NCBI GenBank assembly: GCA_028564925.1
Contig: CM053032.1
Coordinates: 122,407,490 to 122,471,489, forward strand
Source of the DNA: Lithobates sylvaticus
Lineage: Eukaryota > Chordata > Amphibia > Anura > Ranidae
DNA length: 64,000 bases
Direction: 5' to 3'
Part shown: positions 21,823 through 30,859 of the stretch, in pieces
Layout of the letters: each line of letters opens with the position of its first letter
How positions within the stretch are numbered: the stretch's first letter is position 1
The notes under the pieces: model-generated
What the model saw: the letters and a program-made list of their open reading frames with translations, nothing else
Told to the model about the DNA's origin: nothing
Database searches by the model: none
Translations under genes and position numbers: made by a program

Positions 21823-23190
21823 ATTTCATGTGGAAAGGTGCCAGAGGATGAAGCATGATTAAAGACTGATTGCAGATGGGGCCGTTTCTGTAGACAGGCG
21901 TTTGTAATATTATATTGTAATATAAGATTAGGGAGCTTTATTCTACGCAGGAAGTCATTAATAAGCACATAAGACGGTTGAGGGGTGGGGGCTTCATTAC
22001 GAAGGTCATAAAAGGACTGGTAATATTCTGCAAAAGTATTATCAATATATTTTGGGTTAGATAGAGTACTGTGGGTAAGGTGGTGGGTAAGGGAAGCTAT
22101 TTTTTGTTTCACCTGTTTTGCTTTCCCTTTTCTAGCTAACCAAGCCCCCGATTTATCGTGTAAGCCGTAATATTTGGCTTTAAGGTATTTAAGGGTGTTT
22201 TTGTGCTTATAAAGAAAGAGAGATCGTAGTTTCTGTATATCTTGTAAAATGTCTAGTGTTAGTTGAGGGTCTGGTTTGAGTTTGTTATCCCGCTCTTTTA
22301 GAGTTATGGCATGGAGTAAGTCTGAAATCTGCTTCATCCTCTGCCTTTTAACATAAGAGGCCATTTTGATTAATATTCCCCTCATATACACCTTATAAGC
22401 ATTCCACAAAGTGAATCTATTCATTTCAGGGGAGTCATTGTAATTAAAGAAGTCGTGATGTTCCTGCACAATCTTTTGGCATAATATCTTGTCTTCTAGA
22501 AGGGAGGTGTTTAGTCTCCAAAGTGTGGGGGGGGGGTTACGCAGTTTATCATCAAATTGTAGGGTGATCGGGGCATGATCCGACCAAGATATGGTGCCAA
22601 TGCTCGCGCTCAGAACATTTTGAAGCAATCTTTTATCAGTAAAGAAAAAGTCAATACGAGAGTAAGAAGAGTGTGCAGCTGATAAAAAAGTGAAGTCTCT
22701 TTCGGATCCATGGAGGCATCTCCAGATATCGTACAGTTTATATTTGTGGAGTAGGGGAACAATGGAGGAGACCGGTTTCCTGGTAGAGGTGGTGGAATCC
22801 AAAGTGGGGTCCAAAACTGTATTGAAGTCTCCACCCAGGATAAGGGTGCCCTGTATTACTTCAGAAACTTTAGTAAACAGTGGGGAAAGTTAGCTGGTTT
22901 AATTCACAAATGAGAATTATGTACCTTCCTTGAGGGTCTTGAATGGTGCGAATGTGGCAAAATATTACTGAGTCTTTAATGGCAATAAGGACTTTGCAAG
23001 CTGTTTTGGGACCGTTGGCCATATATAGATGAGGATATCGGTGGAAGTTTAATCAAGGACATTTGTTGTTAGCAATGTGGGCTTCTTGAGCGAAGATTAC
23101 ATCTGCTTTAAGGGAATGGGCTTCTTTCATCAATGCTGTGCGTTTGAAGGGGCTGTTTAAGAACATAATATTTATAGGCATAGTAGGAAT
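21810..23190 (-). pseudogene. L1 ORF2 N-terminal half (endonuclease and linker), old copy
   Basis: On the minus strand the gene starts near 23180 (MPINIMFLNSPFKRTALMKE), with AP-endonuclease motifs ADVIFAQEAH (catalytic E), a degraded GGDFN region near 22840, SYSRIDFFFTDK (catalytic D) and WSDHAPITLQF (S-D-H). An open stretch of about 340 codons follows (22814-21771, the last part in Penelope sequence), containing the linker and KRPHLQSVFNHASSSGTFPH before the RT. The first 120 codons hold several stops. Human L1 endonuclease uses the same residues. The RT continues at 16944-16577. The copy is interrupted by two younger elements and so is among the oldest in this region. Confidence 0.85.
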
Positions 23191-23584
23191 GAATTATTTG
23201 CGGAGAGGTGCACTTAGATTGCAACAATAGGAATGAGGGACAGAGTACCTGTAAGGTGGAGACTTAGGAGTCTGACAAGTAGATTCGTAATTGACAGTGG
23301 AGTGTGAGTAGCACGAGGTTTGCACGATGAGTAGCAAAACTTTCCGTTGCAGGGTCAGCAAGCCCGGTCCATTCAACATAGGTGATGTTCCATAGGTGGT
23401 GACTGAAGAGATAGGAAATACTTGAAAAAGAAAAAAATAAGAAACAAACATGGACAACAGGTCCATAAAAAAAACCTGTCAAACGCAGGTTCAATGGGCA
23501 GCCGGAGCTGCTATGGTATCTGGGGGTAATCAGCCAGTAGTGCAGTGCACTAGGGATCAGAAGGAAGGTACAACCTAGTGATTG
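23191..23584 (-). other. L1 inter-ORF spacer
   Basis: This lies between L1 ORF1 (23585-23908) and ORF2 (from about 23180) of the same minus-strand copy. I see no coding sequence. The left breakpoint of the 3.2-kb tandem duplication falls inside it at 23568. Confidence 0.5.
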
Positions 23585-23908
23585 GGCTCCCTGCCTCACA
23601 CTACTGAGGAATTTGTGATGGTAGGGAGAGGCTCATGGTTTGCCAGGGAGTTAGGTCCATTCGGTTTCCAGACGTTCTGGAGAGGGTTGAGCCAGGGGTT
23701 GTGCGTCCGGAGGAAGCAATTGCCATTGTTTCAAAAGTTGTATGCCCTTTTCTACCATGTATATTGTGAATAATTTGCCATTCCATGTGACAAGTAGTTT
23801 CGTGGGGAATCCCCAGTGGTATACTACATTGTTGTTACGCAGAACTTTTGTAAGCAGAGTGAGTTTATTTCTGTTCGCTGCTGTTTGTTCAGATATATCT
23901 GAATGCAC
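23585..23908 (-). pseudogene. L1 ORF1 C-terminal fragment (unit A)
   Basis: Minus-strand residues such as LLTKVLRNNNVVYHWGFPTK and LVTWNGKLFTIYMVEKGIQL match the C-terminal domain of L1 ORF1 proteins, which bind nucleic acid. About 105 codons remain. It belongs upstream of the L1 ORF2 at 23180 on the same strand. An almost identical copy is at 26786-27109 in unit B, made by the tandem duplication. Confidence 0.75.
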
Positions 23909-23909
23909 T

Positions 23910-24384
23910 GTCTAATTGGGCCACTATGTGGCAGATGAGGTTTAATGTTGATAAATGTAAAGTTATGCACTTGGGGGCTAAGAATATGCATGCATCATAC
24001 ATGCTAGGGGGAGTACAACTGGGGGGATCCGAAGTGGATAAGGATCTGGGGGTTTTGGTAGATCATAAGCTCAATAATAGCATGCAATGCCAAGCTGCGG
24101 TTTCCAATGCGAGCAAAGTCCTTTCTTGTATTGAGAGGTATGGACTCCAGAGAGAGAGATATAATTTTGCCCTTGTTCAAATCATTAGTAAGACCTCATC
24201 TGGAATATGCAGTTCAGTTTTGGGCACCAGTTCTCAAAAAGAATATTGGGGAACTGGAGAAAGTGCAGAGAAGGGCAACCAAACTGATAAGAGGAATGGA
24301 GGAGCTCAGCTATGAGGAAAGATTAGAGGAACTGAATTTATTCACCCTTGATAAGAGGAGATTAAGGGGGTATATGATCAACAT
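23910..24384 (+). pseudogene. CR1-type LINE RT C-terminal fragment (unit A)
   Basis: [39 protein letters not shown] and, in another frame, [20 protein letters not shown] with [19 protein letters not shown] are the thumb and C-terminal region of CR1-type LINE RTs. A frameshift near 24140 separates the two parts. The fragment stops at the hAT copy 4 left terminus (24385), so hAT copy 4 inserted into CR1. The 8 bp before the terminus are ATCAACAT, but the other flank is lost. Confidence 0.85.
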
Positions 24385-24639
24385 TAGGGATGAGCCGAAC
24401 ACCCCCGGGTTCGGTTCGCAACAGAACATGCGAACGGACCAAAAGTTCACGCGAACGTTAGAACCCTATTAGTTACAATGGACGCGAACGTTCGAAATCT
24501 AAAGTGTCTAATTATAACGGCCAATATGCATGTTAATGTCATAAAACAGGTTTGGGTCCTGCCCCAGGGGATATGTACCAATGCAAAAAGAAGTTTTAAA
24601 AACGGAGGGTTTTTTACGGGAGCAGATGCATAAAGTGAA

Positions 24640-25312
24640 ATATCTGGGGTACTTTGTCGCAGTAAGTGGGCTTAAGCACCATATAGCAATATGGTGTGAC
24701 CAAATCCTCATATTTTTTTGATAATGTTTTTTAAAAATGTCTTTCTAGGTGCTTTTAAATAGCCTTGCTGGAGGTAAATGTCAGTTTTGCATGTGTGCGC
24801 TGTAATATGTTTGTTCTGTTGTATGGTCTTATGGAGCACCATCTTAATGCATTCTTTAGGGGGTGCCCCCCAAATATCTTTTTTGTCTATTGTATGGATT
24901 TTGACCAAATCCTTTTGGGTGGAGCACCCCACTCAGGAGGTACCTCAATTAGTGACCACCTGTATCATGGGTGGAGACCTCATGTTCTCCCATATAGAGG
25001 AGTATATCTCCCTTGGTTCAGAGAAGCAGGATCTCCTGATCTATGGATAGTGTAGGACACACTAATCATGGGGTACTTTGTTGCAGTAGGTGGGCTTAAG
25101 CACCATATAGCAATATGGTGTGACCAAATCCCCATATTTTTTTTAAAAGGTTTTTTGAAAATGTCTGTCTAGGTGCTTTCAAATAGCCTTGCTGGAGGTA
25201 AATGTCAGTTTTGCATGTGTGCGCTGTAATATGTTTGTTCTGTTGTATGGTCTTATGGCAGCACCATCTTAATGCATTCTTTAGGGTGTGCCCCCCTATC
25301 TTTTTTGTCAAA
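24640..25312. repeat. Block with a 235-bp direct repeat inside hAT copy 4 (unit A)
   Basis: Sequence from about 24648 (GGGGTACTTTGTCGCAGTAA) recurs from about 25070 (GGGGTACTTTGTTGCAGTAG), both running through TAAGCACCATATAGCAATAT and a pyrimidine-rich end. The copies are roughly 90-95% alike and about 424 bp apart. The block does not occur in hAT copies 1-3 and holds no convincing gene. The same block is at 27841-28513 in unit B. Confidence 0.8.
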
Positions 25313-25388
25313 AAAATTGTCTGAACTTATCGGTCAGACGTCCACCTTCCCCACCGCTCCTTCTGCTACTGACCGAAGCCTCAGCAAC

Positions 25389-26533
25389 TCATCGTCCAGG
25401 ACCAGGAGTTTGTAACCTCCCAGTCTCTGGGAACGCGTTGCACAGACCTTTCTGCAAGACCTCCCGGAGATGTCTCATCCTCTGCTCCCTCTGCGACGGC
25501 AAGATAAGGTCCGCAACCTTACCCTTGTACCGTGGATCAAGGAGAGTGGCCAGCCGGTAATGGTCCCTCTCCTTGATCCGAAGAATACGAGGATCCTTCC
25601 GCAGGCTTTGCAGGATCAGGGAGGCCATGCAACGTAGGTTAGCTAAAGCATTTGGTCCGGAGACTTCTGGGTCACTGAGGACGACATGATCCGCAGCCAC
25701 CTCCTCCCAGCCACGTACAAGTCCACTGGTTTCTTGGGACTGTAAATCATCCCTAAAAGACTGCTTCTGCTGATGCTGAGTGCCAGGCTCCACCTCCATG
25801 CTGACACAATCCTCCTCCTCCTCCTCTTCCTGTGTGATGGGTGGGAGAGAAGGAACACTGTCTGGATAAAGGGGGCCTTGAGAGGCAAGGAAGTCCTCCT
25901 CTTCCTGCCTCTGTTCTGCCTCAAGTGCCCTGTCCATTATTCCACGCAGCATATGCTCCAACAGGTGGACAAGAGGTACAGTGTCACTGATGAATGCACT
26001 GTCACCGCTCACCATCCTCGTGGCCTCCTCAAATGGTGACAGGACAGTGCATGCATCCCTGATCATGCTCCACTGGCGTGGGTAAAAAAATCAGAGCTCC
26101 CCTGACCCTGTCCTGGTGCCGTAGTCGCACAGGTACTCATTAATGGCCCTCTGCTGCGTGTGCAGTCGCTGCAGCATGGCCAACGTTGAGTTCCACCTGG
26201 TGGTAATGTCACATATAAGGCGGTTCTTGGGCAGGTTCAACTCCTTTTGCAGCTCAGCCAGCCGAGCACTGGCATTATATGATTGGCGGAAATGCACACA
26301 GACTTTCCTGGATTGCCTTAGGACATCCTGTAAGCCTGGGTACCTGCCCAAGAACCGCTGCACCACCAGGTTAAGGACGTGAGCCATACAGGGCACATGG
26401 GTGAGCTGCCCCTGTCGCAGGGCGGAGAGGAGGTTGGTGTCATTGTCACAAACCACCATTCCTGGCTTAAGCTGGCGTGGCCTCTCGGCTTGCCCCTGCA
26501 GAGCTGACAGAACCTCTGCCCCAGTATGGCTCC
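25389..26533 (-). pseudogene. hAT copy 4 transposase, middle part (unit A)
   Basis: Minus-strand coding shows DRSHTGAEVLSALQGQAE, RQLKPGMVVCDNDTNLLSAL, CMAHVLNLVVQRFLGRYPGL and TRWNSTLAMLQRLHTQQRA. After a stop near 26090 it continues with MIRDACTVLSPFEEATRMVS and an acidic run. The C-terminal dimerisation domain is missing, because coding stops at the foreign block (25312). Relative to copy 1 it lacks three residues in QAERWLTPRQ. The N-terminal part of the same gene is 20 kb away at 49011-49918, separated by the Ty3 element. Confidence 0.85.
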
Positions 26534-26768
26534 TGTCAGAGGTACTCACCCGGGCCGAAATGCTGAGAGCTGCTCCCCTTGCAACTAGGTGCGCGATGCC
26601 TCTGGAGTGGATACAGAGGTCACAGGGCACAAAGATGCACGGGTTGCCAGCAGGTGTGTTGCAGGTGGTGTGCAGTAGCGACGTTGACCAGGAGAGGCTG
26701 ATGCTGCACTGGAAGTAGACACCTGGCAGGACTGTAATGAGGCAGAGGCTATGCAGGTACCAGAACGT
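26534..26768 (-). repeat. Ty3 LTR fragment (unit A)
   Basis: The first 235 bp of the LTR (TGTCAGAGGTAC...) directly follow hAT sequence, as at 29735. It ends at the duplication junction CGTGTACAACC. Its presence shows the duplication happened after the Ty3 insertion. Confidence 0.9.
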
Positions 26769-26785
26769 GTACAACCTAGTGATTG

Positions 26786-27109
26786 GGCTCCCTGCCTCAC
26801 ACTACTGAGGAATTTGTGATGGTAGGGAGAGGCTCATGGTTTGCCAGGGAGTTAGGTCCATTCGGTTTCCAGATGTTCTGGAGAGGGTTGAGCCAGGGGT
26901 TGTGCGTCCGGAGGAAGCAATTGCCATTGTTTCAAAAGTTGTATGCCCTTTTCTACCATGTATATTGTGAATAATTTGCCATTCCATGTGACAAGTAGTT
27001 TCGTGGGGAATCCCCAGTGGTATACTACATTGTTGTTACGCAGAACTTTTGTAAGCAGAGTGAGTTTCTTTCTGTTCGCTGCTGTTTGTTAAGATATATC
27101 TGAATGCAC
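26786..27109 (-). pseudogene. L1 ORF1 C-terminal fragment (unit B)
   Basis: Duplicate of 23585-23908 with a handful of substitutions. It carries no information of its own beyond dating the duplication. Confidence 0.75.
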
Positions 27110-27110
27110 T

Positions 27111-27585
27111 GTCTAATTGGGCCACTATGTGGCAGATGAGGTTTAATGTTGATAAATGCAAAGTTATGCACTTGGGGGCTAAGAATATGCATGCATCATA
27201 CATGCTAGGGGGAGTACAACTGGGGGGATCCGAAGTGGATAAGGATCTGGGGGTTTTGGTAGATCATAAGCTCAATAATAGCATGCAATGCCAAGCTGCG
27301 GTTTCCAATGCGAGCAAAGTCCTTTCTTGTATTGAGAGGTATGGACTCCAGAGAGAGAGATATAATTTTGCCCTTGTTCAAATCATTAGTAAGACCTCAT
27401 CTGGAATATGCAGTTCAGTTTTGGGCACCAGTTCTCAAAAAGAATATTGGGGAACTGGAGAAAGTGCAGAGAAGGGCAACCAAACTGATAAGAGGAATGG
27501 AGGAGCTCAGCTATGAGGAAAGATTAGAGGAACTGAATTTATTCACCCTTGATAAGAGGAGATTAAGGGGGTATATGATCAACAT
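27111..27585 (+). pseudogene. CR1-type LINE RT C-terminal fragment (unit B)
   Basis: Duplicate of 23910-24384, again ending at a hAT left terminus (27586). The same frameshift separates the two coding parts, so that lesion predates the duplication. Confidence 0.85.
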
Positions 27586-28589
27586 TAGGGATGAGCCGAA
27601 CACCCCCGGGTTCGGTTCGCAACAGAACATGCGAACGGACCAAAAGTTCACGCGAACGTTAGAACCCTATTAGTTACAATGGACGCGAACGTTCGAAATC
27701 TAAAGTGTCTAATTATAACGGCCAATATGCATGTTAATGTCATAAAACAGGTTTGGGTCCTGCCCCAGGGGATATGTACCAATGCAAAAAGAAGTTTTAA
27801 AAACGGAGGGTTTTTTACGGGAGCAGATGCATAAAGTGAAATATCTGGGGTACTTTGTCGCAGTAAGTGGGCTTAAGCACCATATAGCAATATGGTGTGA
27901 CCAAATCCTCATATTTTTTTGATAATGTTTTTTAAAAATGTCTTTCTAGGTGCTTTTAAATAGCCTTGCTGGAGGTAAATGTCAGTTTTGCATGTGTGCG
28001 CTGTAATATGTTTGTTCTGTTGTATGGTCTTATGGAGCACCATCTTAATGCATTCTTTAGGGGGTGCCCCCCAAATATCTTTTTTGTCTATTGTATGGAT
28101 TTTGACCAAATCCTTTTGGGTGGAGCACCCCACTCAGGAGGTACCTCAATTAGTGACCACCTGTATCATGGGTGGAGACCTCATGTTCTCCCATATAGAG
28201 GAGTATATCTCCCTTGGTTCAGAGAAGCAGGATCTCCTGATCTATGGATAGTGTAGGACACACTAATCATGGGGTACTTTGTTGCAGTAGGTGGGCTTAA
28301 GCACCATATAGCAATATGGTGTGACCAAATCCCCATATTTTTTTTAAAAGGTTTTTTGAAAATGTCTGTCTAGGTGCTTTCAAATAGCCTTGCTGGAGGT
28401 AAATGTCAGTTTTGCATGTGTGCGCTGTAATATGTTTGTTCTGTTGTATGGTCTTATGGCAGCACCATCTTAATGCATTCTTTAGGGTGTGCCCCCCTAT
28501 CTTTTTTGTCAAAAAAATTGTCTGAACTTATCGGTCAGACGTCCACCTTCCCCACCGCTCCTTCTGCTACTGACCGAAGCCTCAGCAAC

Positions 28590-29734
28590 TCATCGTCCAG
28601 GACCAGGAGTTTGTAACCTCCCAGTCTCTGGGAACGCGTTGCACAGACCTTTCTGCAAGACCTCCCGGAGATGTCTCATCCTCTGCTCCCTCTGCGACGG
28701 CAAGATAAGGTCCGCAACCTTACCCTTGTACCGTGGATCAAGGAGAGTGGCCAGCCGGTAATGGTCCCTCTCCTTGATCCGAAGAATACGAGGATCCTTC
28801 CGCAGGCTTTGCAGGATCAGGGAGGCCATGCAACGTAGGTTAGCTAAAGCATTTGGTCCGGAGACTTCTGGGTCACTGAGGACGACATGATCCGCAGCCA
28901 CCTCCTCCCAGCCACGTACAAGTCCACTGGTTTCTTGGGACTGTAAATCATCCCTAAAAGACTGCTTCTGCTGATGCTGAGTGCCAGGCTCCACCTCCAT
29001 GCTGACACAATCCTCCTCCTCCTCCTCTTCCTGTGTGATGGGTGGGAGAGAAGGAACACTGTCTGGATAAAGGGGGCCTTGAGAGGCAAGGAAGTCCTCC
29101 TCTTCCTGCCTCTGTTCTGCCTCAAGTGCCCTGTCCATTATTCCACGCAGCGTATGCTCCAACAGGTGGACAAGAGGTACAGTGTCACTGATGAATGCAC
29201 TGTCACCGCTCACCATCCTCGTGGCCTCCTCAAATGGTGACAGGACAGTGCATGCATCCCTGATCATGCTCCACTGGCGTGGGTAAAAAAATCAGAGCTC
29301 CCCTGACCCTGTCCTGGTGCCGTAGTCGCACAGGTACTCATTAATGGCCCTCTGCTGCGTGTGCAGTCGCTGCAGCATGGCCAACGTTGAGTTCCACCTG
29401 GTGGTAATGTCACATATAAGGCGGTTCTTGGGCAGGTTCAACTCCTTTTGCAGCTCAGCCAGCCGAGCACTGGCATTATATGATTGGCGGAAATGCACAC
29501 AGACTTTCCTGGATTGCCTTAGGACATCCTGTAAGCCTGGGTACCTGCCCAAGAACCGCTGCACCACCAGGTTAAGGACGTGAGCCATACAGGGCACATG
29601 GGTGAGCTGCCCCTGTCGCAGGGCGGAGAGGAGGTTGGTGTCATTGTCACAAACCACCATTCCTGGCTTAAGCTGGCGTGGCCTCTCGGCTTGCCCCTGC
29701 AGAGCTGACAGAACCTCTGCCCCAGTATGGCTCC
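28590..29734 (-). pseudogene. hAT copy 4 transposase, middle part (unit B)
   Basis: Near-identical to 25389-26533 and with the same stop near 29291 and the same missing C-terminal domain. A read from the Ty3 LTR into it produces a chimeric open frame starting near 30080, which is fortuitous. Confidence 0.85.
29730..29734. repeat. 5-bp target duplication of the Ty3 element, left copy
   Basis: GCTCC precedes TGTCA. The same GCTCC follows TGACA at 49011-49015. Copy 1 hAT has a single GCTCC at the matching place. Confidence 0.9.
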
Positions 29735-30844
29735 TGTCAGAGGTACTCACCGGGGCCAAAATGCTGAGAGCTGCTCCCCTTGCAACTAGGTGCGCGATGC
29801 CTCTGGAGTGGATACAGAGGTCACCGGGCACAAAGATGCACGGGTTGCCAGCAGGTGTGTTGCAGGTGGTGTGCAGTAGCGACGTTGACCAGGAGAGGCT
29901 GATGCTGCACTGGAAGTAGACACCTGGCAGGACTGTAATGAGGCAGAGGCTATGCAGGTACCAGAACGTGTACTGGAGGAGGACCCTTAGGTGCATGTGA
30001 GAACTAGAAGTCCAGAACACCGGGCAGAGGGTCAAACTCAGGTAACTCAGAGAATGTCCAGTAGGCAAGCCGAGGGTCAAGCACGGGCAATCAGGCAGGA
30101 GAGGTATCCAGTAGCAGGCCAGGGGTCAAACACAGGTAAGTAATTCAGAGAATGTCCAGTAAGCAGGCCGAGGGTCAAGCACAGGTAATCAGGCAGCAGA
30201 GGTATCCAGGAAGCAGGCCAGGGGTCAAACACAGGTAAGTAGATCAGAGAATGTCCAGTAAGCAGGCCAAGGGTCAAGCACAGGTAATCAGGCAGCAGAG
30301 GTATCCAGGAAGCAGGCCAGGGGTCAAACACAGGTAAGTAGCTCAGAGAATGTCCAGTAAGCAGGCCGAGGGTCAAGCACAGGTAATCAGGCAGCAGAGG
30401 TATCCAGGAAGCAGGCCAGGGGTCAAACACAGGTAACAGCAGCGGTGGTCAAGCGGGTTCCGGGTCAGGCACAGATAATCAAGCAGGTACAGGATAGCAG
30501 GTACTGGATACAAGGTACTGGATACAGGGTACTGGATACAAGGACTGGAGCCAAGACTCAGGAAGAGACAACAAACCAGCGATTTGTGAGGGGAAAGAGA
30601 AAGCCTTTTATAGGCCAGGTAAGTAGTCAGGTGGGATACCCGGACGAGTGCGCATGCGCACTCGTCCTCTGTCAGCGCCACGCACAGCGGTGAGCCGCAC
30701 TGGCTGAGCTGCATCAAATACCCGAGCGCCACGGACCCGCACATGCGCACCCGCTACCCGGCGTTCCTGTACTGTTCTCTGAGCCGCTTTACCGCGCGTG
30801 CGCATTCTTGGAACCCGGCGACGAAGTACGGTATTTCCCTGACA
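29735..30844 (-). repeat. 3' LTR of the Ty3 element (1110 bp)
   Basis: Bounded by TGTCA (29735) and TGACA (30844). On the minus strand it starts at 30844 with CpG-rich U3, has a TATAAAAGG box (30604-30612) and then a transcribed part holding about four 99-bp tandem repeats (about 30010-30440). Short GGTACTGGATACA repeats lie near 30490-30540. The 99-bp unit equals 33 codons, so long open frames in it are artefacts. Confidence 0.92.
30604..30612 (-). promoter_or_regulatory. TATA box of the Ty3 3' LTR
   Basis: The minus strand reads TATAAAAGG, about 235 bp into the LTR from its U3 end. The same box is in the 5' LTR remnant at 48770-48778. It marks the U3/R border by position. Confidence 0.7.
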
Positions 30845-30859
30845 GTGCCCCCCCCCCTA
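30845..30859 (-). other. Polypurine tract of the Ty3 element
   Basis: The minus strand reads TTAGGGGGGGGGGCAC up to the LTR end, a run of G immediately next to the 3' LTR. Confidence 0.8.

Larger units (their letters stand above)
24385..26533 (-). mobile_element. hAT copy 4, left arm and middle (unit A)
   Basis: The element starts with terminal repeat TAGGGATGAGCC and the CGAAC-rich subterminal region shared with copies 2 and 3 (to about 24640). A foreign-looking 0.67-kb block (24640-25312) then replaces the arrays and the C-terminal end of the transposase gene, after which internal transposase coding runs to 26533. The Ty3 LTR begins at 26534. In unit A the rest of the element is absent because the duplication breakpoint lies in the LTR. 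Confidence 0.88.
23568..26768. repeat. 3.2-kb tandem duplication, unit A
   Basis: Direct tandem repeat with unit B at a constant offset of 3201 bp. It contains an L1 ORF1 fragment, a CR1 fragment, the left arm and middle of hAT copy 4 and the first 235 bp of the Ty3 LTR. I count about eight base differences to unit B (for example near 23677, 23868, 23888, 25951, 26551 and 26634), so identity is about 99.7%. The junction has GTAC microhomology. Confidence 0.95.
27586..29734 (-). mobile_element. hAT copy 4, left arm and middle (unit B)
   Basis: Same structure as 24385-26533. It is interrupted at 29734 by the Ty3 LTR, with GCTCC (29730-29734) repeated at 49011-49015, where the rest of the hAT continues. 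Confidence 0.9.
26769..29969. repeat. 3.2-kb tandem duplication, unit B
   Basis: Second unit of the direct repeat, 3201 bp downstream of unit A and about 99.7% identical. After 29969 the sequence continues as intact LTR, so unit B has the original right junction and unit A the original left junction. Confidence 0.95.

Noticed and set aside
24765-25055. 90-96-codon open frames in the hAT copy 4 block, duplicated at 27966-28256
   Set aside because: No similarity to known domains, overlapping frames on both strands and inside noncoding repeat sequence; duplication alone explains their conservation.
29292-30080. 262-codon open frame joining LTR and hAT sequence
   Set aside because: A chance read-through across the Ty3/hAT junction; the first part is LTR noncoding sequence.
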